64,000 nt of DNA. It comes from Akkermansia biwaensis. GTDB lineage: Bacteria > Verrucomicrobiota > Verrucomicrobiia > Verrucomicrobiales > Akkermansiaceae. Location: assembly GCF_026072915.1 (NCBI RefSeq), contig NZ_AP025943.1:1550001-1614000 (forward strand). The letters run 5' to 3'. Numbering within the stretch: position 1 is the first letter of the stretch; each line of letters opens with the position of its first letter. The position numbers and the translations under genes are program-made. Shown in pieces: positions 54,418 to 61,788 of the stretch. The notes under the pieces were generated by a model. The model was not told where the DNA came from and did not search any database. It saw only the letters and a program-made list of their open reading frames with translations.

Positions 54418-54562
54418 ACGACCTTCGGAGGGCAAGGAATGGTAGACTGGTGCAGGAAAAGTTTAGTCCAAACTAAGAGCCGCCCTCTTTCTTTGCAACG
54501 AAAAAGTGTGAAAGCCCCGGCTTTGTGCGGAATTCTTCACCCTTTTTGTCATATTGGACTGT

Positions 54563-55486
54563 TCAAACCGTCGTTGAGAGGAGAACCGTGTCCCGTTCGG
54601 CGGCCGTTACGGCGGCGGACCGGACGGGGGAGAGGATGAATTCCCCCTGCCTGGCCTCCCTGCCGTCCCAGGCCACGCCGCCCCGGAGCACCGTCAGCAC
54701 GGCAAAGCGGGAGGGGTCCTGCGGGATGAACCGTTCCCCCCTGTCCAGGCGGTATTCCCGGGAGGTGAAGTGGGGCGTGTCGGACAGGTAGCGTGGATCG
54801 CGGCTGAGTTCCCTGAATTCACGGATGGAGTCCAGGGCCTGTTCCAGGTGTAGTTCCCTCCCCCGGCCGGAGGCGTCCGTCCGGTTCCAGTCGTAGAGAC
54901 GGTAGGTGGTATCGCTGTTTTGCTGGATTTCCGCGATGAGATGGCCCGCGCCGATGGCGTGAACCAGTCCGGCGGGAATGTACAGGTGTTCCCCGGCATT
55001 CAGATGGGCGGAGCGGATGAGCTGATCCATCCGGCCCGCGTCCGCCGCACGGTATATGTCCTGCTCCGTGGCGGATTTCTCCATGCCTCCGTAGATCAGG
55101 GCGTCCGGTTCCGCGTGGAGGACGTACCAGACTTCATTTTTTACTTCTCCTCCCCATGCCTCCGCCGTGCGTTCCGGAGGATGCACCTGGACGGAAAGGT
55201 TTTCGCGCGCGTCCAGTATTTTGCACAGCAGCGGAAAACGCGGGAAGCGTTCATAGCCGGGGCCGAAGATTTCCTCCCGGTGTTCCTCCCACAGCCGGTG
55301 CAGGGGCAGGCCCTCCCATTCGCCTTCCTTCACGATGCTCATGGCTTCCGGCCTGTCGCTGATTTCCCAGGCTTCCCCGTAGGCCGTTTCCCGGTCGGGA
55401 AGGTCCCGTCCCAGCAGGGTTCTCATGTGCTGTCCGCCCCAGATGCGGGGCTGGTAGATCGAATGGAAGCGGAAGGGCTGCATCAT
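54563..55486 (-). CDS. manA: mannose-6-phosphate isomerase, class I
   Basis: Interconverts fructose-6-phosphate and mannose-6-phosphate, feeding GDP-mannose. The 307 residues show the zinc-cupin motifs LLCKILDARENLSVQVHPP (His/Glu ligands), the tract LYIPAGLVHAIGAGHLIAEIQQNSDTTYRLYDWNR and YGGMEKSATE. Of the short type, without the long C-terminal domain of eukaryotic enzymes. It lies a few kilobases from gmd and fcl, which use the GDP-mannose it helps make, though not in one operon. Two ATGs in tandem at the start; the first is used. Confidence 0.94.
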   Translation of the reverse strand: MMQPFRFHSIYQPRIWGGQHMRTLLGRDLPDRETAYGEAWEISDRPEAMSIVKEGEWEGLPLHRLWEEHREEIFGPGYERFPRFPLLCKILDARENLSVQVHPPERTAEAWGGEVKNEVWYVLHAEPDALIYGGMEKSATEQDIYRAADAGRMDQLIRSAHLNAGEHLYIPAGLVHAIGAGHLIAEIQQNSDTTYRLYDWNRTDASGRGRELHLEQALDSIREFRELSRDPRYLSDTPHFTSREYRLDRGERFIPQDPSRFAVLTVLRGGVAWDGREARQGEFILSPVRSAAVTAAERDTVLLSTTV

Positions 55487-55526
55487 GTCCGGAGGCTAGG
55501 GCATCCCCGGCCTCCAGACAAGCAAA

Positions 55527-55551
55527 ATGCCCGCAGGAGGCCTGCGAGCAT
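55527..55551 (-). terminator. terminator of the PA14-domain gene
   Basis: ATGCCCGCAGG, loop AGG, CCTGCGAGCAT: 11 pairs with one mismatch, followed on the minus strand by TTTTGCTTG. It begins about 30 bases after the stop codon at 55583. Confidence 0.7.
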
Positions 55552-55582
55552 GAATGTGGGGGAACGAAAGGTTTTCCGTGCG

Positions 55583-56833
55583 TTATTTCACGGATTCCCA
55601 GACGATGCCGATTTCGTCGAAAGGCACGTGTTCCTTGTTCTTGTCCGGCTTGGGCACGCCGTAATTGGTCCGGAACAGCGGCAGGATGGGGGCGCCCGTC
55701 TTGGGGTCCTTGCTCATGGGTTCCATGCCCACTTCCTCCAGCAGCAGGGTCATGCCGAATTCCCCGCCGGGGATTTCACTGATCAGGATTTCAATGGGAT
55801 AGACATCTCCCTGCTTGACGGTGAACGTCTTCCCGGCGACCACGCCGCCCATGGTGTCATTCCAGTGCTTGGTGGTGGAGTATTTGTAGAAGGTGGAGGG
55901 CGGCACGTTGATTCCGGCGTCCCTGAGTTCCTTTTTCAGGGCGTCGTTGCCGGGCTTGTTCTGCATGGCGTTGATCCATTTCATGTCCTGCGCCGCCGTC
56001 ATTTTGCCCAGGGAGGCCTGGAACCAGCCGTAGTCGAATACGTTCTGGTTGTTGAAGCGGACGGCGATTACGTCGTCCCCCGCGCCCACAAAGCGGAACG
56101 TTCCGGATTTGGGCGCGCGCACTTTCCCCCGGTAGATGGCGATCCACCGGCTGGGCTTCACCTTGTCCGCGCAGCCGTAGGCCTTGGGGGCCTCACTGGC
56201 GGAGGTCCGGGGAACGTAGAACTGCGCGGCGTAAAGCTGCTGGGGGGATTTGTAAAACCGGTTCAGGTCGGCTTCATTCCAACCCCGGTTCACGAAGCGG
56301 GAAAGAATGGAGCAGAATTGTTCCTGGGACAGGTCGGTGGGGCGTCCGCCCTGCGTCTGCTTGGTATCGTAAAAGGTGCCTACCAGCGTGCTGCCCGCGG
56401 GTTCCTTGGAACCGAAGGCGGAGGTGGAGTCTCCCAAATCCGGGCCGAATCCGTTCCCCATGCCGAGCATGTTCCCTTCTTCCAGCATGACGGGTTCGTC
56501 GGGAGGGTCAATGTCGATCTTGGGCAGGTTCACCGGGGCGGCCGCAGCGGCCACCACTACCTTGACGGGAGTTTCCGCATGGGATGCGGAGGAAGTTTCC
56601 CTCTGCACTTCCGGCGGGGGCGGCGTATCTGAAGGCGGCGCGTCGTCAGGCGTGATGTAGCCTACGACCTTGGGTTCCTCGGGCGCGGCGATGATGATGG
56701 TCAGGGAGTAGAGGATGGCCCCGGCAAGGACTACGGAGAGAATGGATGTTGCCAGTGCGGCAATGTAATTTTTTCGCCTTTCCTTGCGCAGGGTTTCTAC
56801 TGCTTCTTCTGTGGGTTCTATATGAAGGCTCAT
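55583..56833 (-). CDS. inner-membrane protein with Pro-rich linker and PA14-like domain
   Basis: A 416-residue protein with a short cytoplasmic N-terminus (EEAVETLRKERRKN), one transmembrane helix (about 24-47) and a Pro-rich periplasmic linker (APPSDTPPPPEVQ), a TonB-like layout. A low-complexity stretch follows, then a PA14-like beta-barrel (about 145-330) beginning STLVGTFYDTKQTQGG. It contains PSRWIAIYRGKVRAPKSG, FRFVGAGDDVIAVRFNNQNV and, in place of the usual calcium motif, GDDVI. PA14 domains bind glycans. The start at 56833 follows from the membrane topology; frames upstream run into a repeated non-coding sequence. Function unknown; it may sense or hold envelope glycans. Confidence 0.82.
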   Translation of the reverse strand: MSLHIEPTEEAVETLRKERRKNYIAALATSILSVVLAGAILYSLTIIIAAPEEPKVVGYITPDDAPPSDTPPPPEVQRETSSASHAETPVKVVVAAAAAPVNLPKIDIDPPDEPVMLEEGNMLGMGNGFGPDLGDSTSAFGSKEPAGSTLVGTFYDTKQTQGGRPTDLSQEQFCSILSRFVNRGWNEADLNRFYKSPQQLYAAQFYVPRTSASEAPKAYGCADKVKPSRWIAIYRGKVRAPKSGTFRFVGAGDDVIAVRFNNQNVFDYGWFQASLGKMTAAQDMKWINAMQNKPGNDALKKELRDAGINVPPSTFYKYSTTKHWNDTMGGVVAGKTFTVKQGDVYPIEILISEIPGGEFGMTLLLEEVGMEPMSKDPKTGAPILPLFRTNYGVPKPDKNKEHVPFDEIGIVWESVK

Positions 56834-56865
56834 GAATGTATGATAACATGTTTGCCCCATATGTT

Positions 56866-56904
56866 GAGTAACATGCGGATAACAAGAGTAACATGTCGGT
56901 AACA
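56866..56904. repeat. tandem direct repeat upstream of the PA14 gene
   Basis: GAGTAACATGcggaTAACA (56866-56884) and GAGTAACATGtcggTAACA (56886-56904): two 19-base units with a 20-base period, differing only in a four-base centre. A further GATAACATG lies at 56842-56850. About 33-71 bases upstream of the start, so a stacked binding site for a regulator is plausible. Confidence 0.7.
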
Positions 56905-56951
56905 GGAACCCTTTTCCCCCGCGTTCCGGGAGAGGGATTTTTCCCGAATGC

Positions 56952-58292
56952 CTAGGCCGGATTTTCCGGGCCGGCGGCATGTTTCCGGTCCGCCCTCCCG
57001 CCGAGAATGATGGCCGTCACGGAGCAGGCCCCCAGAATCAGGGGGTAGTACAAGTATTTCATGATCAGCAGGGGGGAGACCTGCGCAATGCCCGCGGCCA
57101 TGAGCATCTGGGCACCGTAGGGAATGACTCCCTGGACCAGGCAGGAGAAGGTGTCCAGAATGCTGGCGCTGCGCCTGGGCGGGATGTTGAAGCGGTCGCT
57201 GATGTCCTTGGCGATGGGGCCCGCCGTGATGATGGCGATGGTGTTGTTCGCCGTGCAGAGGTTGGCGAGGGAGACCAGCGCGGCAATGCTGAATTCCGCT
57301 CCGCGCCTTCCCCGGATATGGCGCGTGATTTTTTCAATGATGTAGGCGATGCCGCCGTTGAAGCGTATCATGGCAAGCACGCCGCCCGCCAGCAGCGTGA
57401 CGATGATGAGTTCCCCCATTCCGGTCATGCCGTCGCCCATGGAGCGGAACCAGTCCATGCAGGAGAAGTAGCCCATGCCTACGCCGACCGCTCCCGTGGC
57501 CAGCAGCCCCAGGGTCAGTACGGCCATCACGTGGACACCCGCCAGAGCCGTGGCCAGCACCAGCAGGTAGGGGAGCACCTTGAGCCATTCTATCTGCACG
57601 TCCGCGCCTGCCGCCGGCGCCTGGACATTCCAGCCCGCCAGCATGTAGCAGGCCAGGGCGAGCAGCGCGGCGGGCAGGACCACCTTGACGTTGGCCCGGA
57701 ATTTGTCCCGCATGGCGCAGCCCTGCGTGCGGGTGGAGGCGATGGTAGTGTCTGAAATGAAGGAGAGGTTGTCGCCGAAGAAGGCGCCCCCCACCACGAT
57801 GGCCGTCATCATGCCCGTGTTGACGTTTGTGGCTTCCGCCAGTCCCACGGCTACCGGGGCCAGGGCCACGATGGTTCCCACGGACGTTCCCACGGAGAGT
57901 GAAATGAAGCAGGAGGCGATGAAGACGCTGGCCAGGAGAAGGTTGTCCGGCAGGAGGTGCAGGGTGAGTCGGACCGTGGCGTCTATGGCCCCCATGTCCC
58001 GCGCGGACTGGGCGAAGGCCCCCGCGAGCACGAAGATCCAGATCATCATCAGGATGTTCCGGTTGGCCACTCCGGCGGAGAACAGGTCCACCCGTTCCGT
58101 GATGCTTTTCCCTTTCGTGATGGCTATGGACCAGATGGCCGCCGCCGTAAACGCCACGGTGACCGGCACGGCGTAAAAGTCCTGCACCGCCACGGAGATG
58201 GCCAGGTAGAGCAGGAAGAACACCAGCAGGGGGCTCAGCGCCCACAGGCTGGGGGCCGGGTTTCCGGAATCGTTGTGAAAGGCGTGGTGCAT
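56952..58292 (-). CDS. NhaC-family Na+/H+ antiporter
   Basis: A 446-residue polytopic membrane protein with about eleven helices, of the NhaC/ArsB-like ion transporter group. Characteristic stretches are LSVGTSVGTIVALAPVAVGLA, TGMMTAIVVGGAFFGDNLSFISDTTIAST (the conserved GAxFGDxxSxxSDTT element) and LCTANNTIAIITAGPIAK. It should exchange external protons for cytoplasmic sodium or a related ion or amine. The start at 58292 is chosen because upstream in-frame sequence is the overlap of the fcl end. It lies 52 bases downstream of fcl in the same direction and may be co-transcribed, without an obvious functional tie. Confidence 0.9.
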   Translation of the reverse strand: MHHAFHNDSGNPAPSLWALSPLLVFFLLYLAISVAVQDFYAVPVTVAFTAAAIWSIAITKGKSITERVDLFSAGVANRNILMMIWIFVLAGAFAQSARDMGAIDATVRLTLHLLPDNLLLASVFIASCFISLSVGTSVGTIVALAPVAVGLAEATNVNTGMMTAIVVGGAFFGDNLSFISDTTIASTRTQGCAMRDKFRANVKVVLPAALLALACYMLAGWNVQAPAAGADVQIEWLKVLPYLLVLATALAGVHVMAVLTLGLLATGAVGVGMGYFSCMDWFRSMGDGMTGMGELIIVTLLAGGVLAMIRFNGGIAYIIEKITRHIRGRRGAEFSIAALVSLANLCTANNTIAIITAGPIAKDISDRFNIPPRRSASILDTFSCLVQGVIPYGAQMLMAAGIAQVSPLLIMKYLYYPLILGACSVTAIILGGRADRKHAAGPENPA

Positions 58293-58344
58293 GTGGCGGA
58301 AAGGGAGGCGGCGGGGCAGGGATGTCTGTTCCCCGGTCGGCGGC

Positions 58345-59424
58345 TCAGGAACTCCGGCGGTCCAGGTACCACCGGTATATGGAGGCAATGCCCTGTTCCA
58401 GTTCCACGCGGTGTTTCCAGCCCAGGGAATGGAGTTTGGAAACGTCCGTCAGTTTGCGCATGGTGCCATCCGGTTTGGATGTATTGAAAGTGATTTTGCC
58501 CCGGTAGCCTGCCGTTCCGGCAATGAGTTCCGCCAGTCCGCGGATGGAGATTTCCTTCCCTGTACCTATGTTGATGTGGCAGTTGCGGATTTCCGGACCT
58601 TCACCGCGCAGTTGGGGGAAGTCCACGTTTTCCATCACGAAGACGCAGGCGTCCGCCATGTCCTCGCTCCACAGGAATTCGCGCAGGGGCGTTCCCGTCC
58701 CCCACAGTTCCACGGCTCCCGGCGTGACGCCGTATTTTCCCAGTACGGCCAGAATGGCTTCTTCAGAGGCGTTTCCGTCCACCTGTTCCACAGGGAGCAT
58801 GTCCAGGTCCCGGCGCACGGCGTCCCAGGCCCCTTCCTCCAGGCATTTCGCCAGATGGATTTTGCGGACCATGGCCGGCAGCACGTGGCTTTTTTCCAGG
58901 TCAAAGTTGTCGTTGGGACCGTACAGGTTGGTGGGCATCACGGCAATGTAGTTGGCGCCGTACTGGAGGTTGAAGCTTTCGCACATTTTCAGCCCGGCGA
59001 TTTTCGCGATGGCGTACGGTTCGTTGGTGTATTCCAGCGGGGAGGTGAGCAGGGCGTCCTCCTTCATGGGCTGGGGAGCCTCCCGAGGATAAATGCAGGT
59101 GCTCCCCAGAAAGAGGAGCTTGGAAACGCCGTGGCGGAAGCTTTCCCCGATGACGTTCTGCTGGATTTGCAGATTCCGGAAGATGAAGTCCGCCCGGTAG
59201 CGGGAGTTGGCGACGATGCCGCCTACGAACGCCGCCGCCAGAAAGACGTATTCCGGCTTTTCCCGGTCAAAGAATTCCCGGACGGCCGCCGGGTCTTCCA
59301 GGTCCAGTTCCCGGTGGGTGCGGCCGATGAGATGCGTGTAGCCCCGGCTTTCCAGCGCTTTCCAGATGGCGGACCCCACCAGCCCGCGGTGCCCGGCCAC
59401 GAATATCCTGCTATTTTTGTCCAT
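58345..59424 (-). CDS. fcl: GDP-L-fucose synthase
   Basis: Epimerase-reductase making GDP-L-fucose from GDP-4-keto-6-deoxymannose with NADPH. The extended-SDR fold begins with [17 protein letters not shown] (GxxGxxG). The catalytic triad includes Ser/Thr in [11 protein letters not shown] and the YxxxK of [15 protein letters not shown]. The family motif [22 protein letters not shown] is present. 359 residues, against about 320 for E. coli WcaG; the extra length is in the middle ([17 protein letters not shown]...). It starts two bases after the gmd stop, so the pair is one unit. Confidence 0.95.
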   Translation of the reverse strand: MDKNSRIFVAGHRGLVGSAIWKALESRGYTHLIGRTHRELDLEDPAAVREFFDREKPEYVFLAAAFVGGIVANSRYRADFIFRNLQIQQNVIGESFRHGVSKLLFLGSTCIYPREAPQPMKEDALLTSPLEYTNEPYAIAKIAGLKMCESFNLQYGANYIAVMPTNLYGPNDNFDLEKSHVLPAMVRKIHLAKCLEEGAWDAVRRDLDMLPVEQVDGNASEEAILAVLGKYGVTPGAVELWGTGTPLREFLWSEDMADACVFVMENVDFPQLRGEGPEIRNCHINIGTGKEISIRGLAELIAGTAGYRGKITFNTSKPDGTMRKLTDVSKLHSLGWKHRVELEQGIASIYRWYLDRRSS

Positions 59425-59426
59425 GC

Positions 59427-60494
59427 TTAGCGGAAATCGACGTGTTTGACGTATTCCATATCATGGCGGACCATGATGCGCACCAGTTCCTCAAACGGCG
59501 TGGAGGTGGGGTTCCAGCCGAGCAGGGTTCTGGCCTTGGTGGGATCGCCCAGGAGCTGTTCCACTTCCGCGGGCCGGAAATATTTGGGGTCCACTTCCAC
59601 CAGGATGTTGCCCGTTTTTTTGTCCCGGCCGCGTTCTTCCGCGCCTTTCCCCTCCCATTCCAGTTCGATTCCCGCCTCCCGGAAGGCCAGCGTGCAGAAT
59701 TCCCGCACGGTGTGCATTTCCCCCGTGGCGATGACGAAGTCTTCCGGAACGTCATGCTGGAGAATCAGCCACATGCATTCCACATAGTCCCTGGCGTAGC
59801 CCCAGTCGCGCAGGGCGTTCAGGTTGCCCAGGTAGAGCTTGTCCTGCATCCCCTGGGCAATGCGGGCGGCCGCCAGAGTGATTTTCCGCGTGACGAAGTT
59901 TTCCCCGCGGCGTTCGCTTTCATGGTTGAACAGGATGCCGTTGACGGCGAACATGCCGTAGGATTCCCGGTAGTTTTTCGTGATCCAGAAGCCGTATTGC
60001 TTGGCGACGCCATACGGGGAGCGCGGATAGAACGGGGTGGTTTCCTTCTGCGGGACTTCCTGCACCAGCCCGAAGAGTTCGGACGTGGACGCCTGGTAGA
60101 TCCGGCATTTCTTTTCCATGCCCAGGATGCGCACCGCTTCCAGCATCCGCAGGGTACCTACGGCGTCCGTTTCCGCCGTGTATTCCGGCACGTCAAAGCT
60201 GACTTTCACGTGGCTTTGCGCGGCCAGGTTGTAGATTTCGTCCGGCTGGACGGTCTGGATGATGCGGATCAGGGAGCTTGAGTCCGTCATGTCTCCGTAG
60301 TGCAGGTTGACCAGGCGGCTTTTTTTCATGTCCCTTACCCATTCGTCCAGGTACAGGTGTTCAATGCGGCCCGTGTTGAAGGAAGAGGAGCGGCGCAGGA
60401 TGCCGTGCACCTCATAGCCCTTTTCAATCAGGAATTCAGCCAGAAAGGAGCCGTCCTGCCCCGTGATGCCGGAGATCAATGCAATTTTACTCAT
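59427..60494 (-). CDS. gmd: GDP-mannose 4,6-dehydratase
   Basis: First committed step of GDP-fucose synthesis, using a tightly bound NADP. The SDR nucleotide motif is [18 protein letters not shown], followed by [19 protein letters not shown]. The catalytic region has [10 protein letters not shown] (Thr/Ser, Glu) and [19 protein letters not shown] (Tyr-x-x-x-Lys). The C-terminal part binds the sugar nucleotide ([21 protein letters not shown]). 355 residues, normal length. With fcl it supplies GDP-L-fucose for surface glycans. It lies about 7.4 kb from the GH95 fucosidase. Confidence 0.96.
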   Translation of the reverse strand: MSKIALISGITGQDGSFLAEFLIEKGYEVHGILRRSSSFNTGRIEHLYLDEWVRDMKKSRLVNLHYGDMTDSSSLIRIIQTVQPDEIYNLAAQSHVKVSFDVPEYTAETDAVGTLRMLEAVRILGMEKKCRIYQASTSELFGLVQEVPQKETTPFYPRSPYGVAKQYGFWITKNYRESYGMFAVNGILFNHESERRGENFVTRKITLAAARIAQGMQDKLYLGNLNALRDWGYARDYVECMWLILQHDVPEDFVIATGEMHTVREFCTLAFREAGIELEWEGKGAEERGRDKKTGNILVEVDPKYFRPAEVEQLLGDPTKARTLLGWNPTSTPFEELVRIMVRHDMEYVKHVDFR

Positions 60495-60584
60495 GGATGG
60501 AATGTCTGTTCAGGGTTCGTCCGCCGGAACGTTTGTGAACCGGAAAACCGGCTCCGTTCATTCAGAGCCGCGGGTAAGAGATAA

Positions 60585-60617
60585 CGCATTTTTCCGGAAG
60601 TGACGAGGAAAAATGCG
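60585..60617. terminator. hairpin downstream of carA
   Basis: CGCATTTTTCC, 11-base loop, GGAAAAATGCG: a perfect 11-bp stem in the gap between the carA stop and the gmd start. It has no trailing T-run, so it may be a weak terminator of the carBA unit or a 5' element upstream of gmd. Confidence 0.4.
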
Positions 60618-60651
60618 CCGGCATGAAGAGTGACCGTTTTTTGTGCTCCGC

Positions 60652-61758
60652 CTACAGCCCGCGTGAGGCAATCATCTGTTTGAAGTCCCGGAACAGGTAC
60701 TGGGGATCCCTGGGGCCGGGGGCGGCCTCCGGATGGTACTGCACGCTGAAGACGGGCAGCGTCTTGTGGGCGATGCCCTCCACCGTGTTGTCGTTGAGGT
60801 TCAGCAGGGTGATTTCCACGTCGTCCGGCACGGTGGCCGGGTCCACGGCGAATCCGTGGTTCTGGGAGGTGATGCTGATTTTGCCCGTTTTAAGGTCCTT
60901 GACCGGGTGGTTGGCGCCGCGGTGGCCGAATTTGAGCTTGAAGGTTTTCGCCCCCAGCGCGTGGGAGATGATCTGGTGCCCCAGGCAGATGCCGAACATG
61001 GGGATTTTCCCGATCAGGGCGGCCACTTCCCGGTGGATGTCCGTCAGCGTGGCGGGGTCCCCCGGACCGTTGGAGAGAAAGACGCCGTCCGGCTTCATGG
61101 CAAGCACCTCCTCCGCCGTCGTGTGCGCGGGCACCACGGTTACGCGGAAGCCGTTTTCCCTCAATTGGCGCAGGATGTTGTACTTGATGCCGAAGTCGAA
61201 GGCCACGATGTCGTGTTCCACGGGGGGCAGTTCCGTATCCGTCACCAGCGCGTCCACTTCCTCCGGCGTCATGGGGTGGGAACCGATTTTGTCCACGATG
61301 TTGCAGCCTTCCATGGAAGGGGCCTTTCTGGCGGCTTCCACGGCTTCCTCCGGGGCCAGTTCCGTGGTGAGGCAGGCGCGCATGGCTCCGGCGGAGCGCA
61401 GGTGCTTAGCTATTTTGCGGGTGTCCACCCCTTCAATGCCGATGACCCCCTGCCTTTCCAGCCACGGGCCCAGCGCTTCCGTGGCGCGCCAGTTGGAATG
61501 GAGCTTCGCCAGTTCCGCCACCACAAAGCCGCTGACCTGCGCCCCGGCGGATTCGTTGTCTTCCGGGTTGATGCCGTAGTTGCCGATGAGCGGGTAGGTC
61601 ATGGTGACGATCTGCCCGCTGTAGGACGGGTCCGTCAGGACTTCCTGGTAGCCGGTCATGGAGGTGTTGAAGCAGGCTTCCCCTACTTCCGTGCCCGTGG
61701 TTCCGAAGTGCGAACCGATGAAGACGCTCCCGTCTTCCAGTGCGAGAATGGCTCTCAT
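60652..61758 (-). CDS. carA: carbamoyl-phosphate synthase small (glutaminase) subunit
   Basis: Releases ammonia from glutamine for CarB. 368 residues: the N-terminal CPSase domain (EDGSVFIGSHFGTTGTEVGEA; TSMTGYQEVLTDPSY), then a class-I glutamine amidotransferase with the nucleophile Cys in MFGICLGHQIISHALG and the His-Glu pair in SVQYHPEAAPGP. It lies 30 bases downstream of carB, the reverse of the usual carA-carB order. The product serves pyrimidine and arginine synthesis. Confidence 0.96.
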   Translation of the reverse strand: MRAILALEDGSVFIGSHFGTTGTEVGEACFNTSMTGYQEVLTDPSYSGQIVTMTYPLIGNYGINPEDNESAGAQVSGFVVAELAKLHSNWRATEALGPWLERQGVIGIEGVDTRKIAKHLRSAGAMRACLTTELAPEEAVEAARKAPSMEGCNIVDKIGSHPMTPEEVDALVTDTELPPVEHDIVAFDFGIKYNILRQLRENGFRVTVVPAHTTAEEVLAMKPDGVFLSNGPGDPATLTDIHREVAALIGKIPMFGICLGHQIISHALGAKTFKLKFGHRGANHPVKDLKTGKISITSQNHGFAVDPATVPDDVEITLLNLNDNTVEGIAHKTLPVFSVQYHPEAAPGPRDPQYLFRDFKQMIASRGL

Positions 61759-61788
61759 GATGATATAAAAATGCTGTGTGGTATGGGG

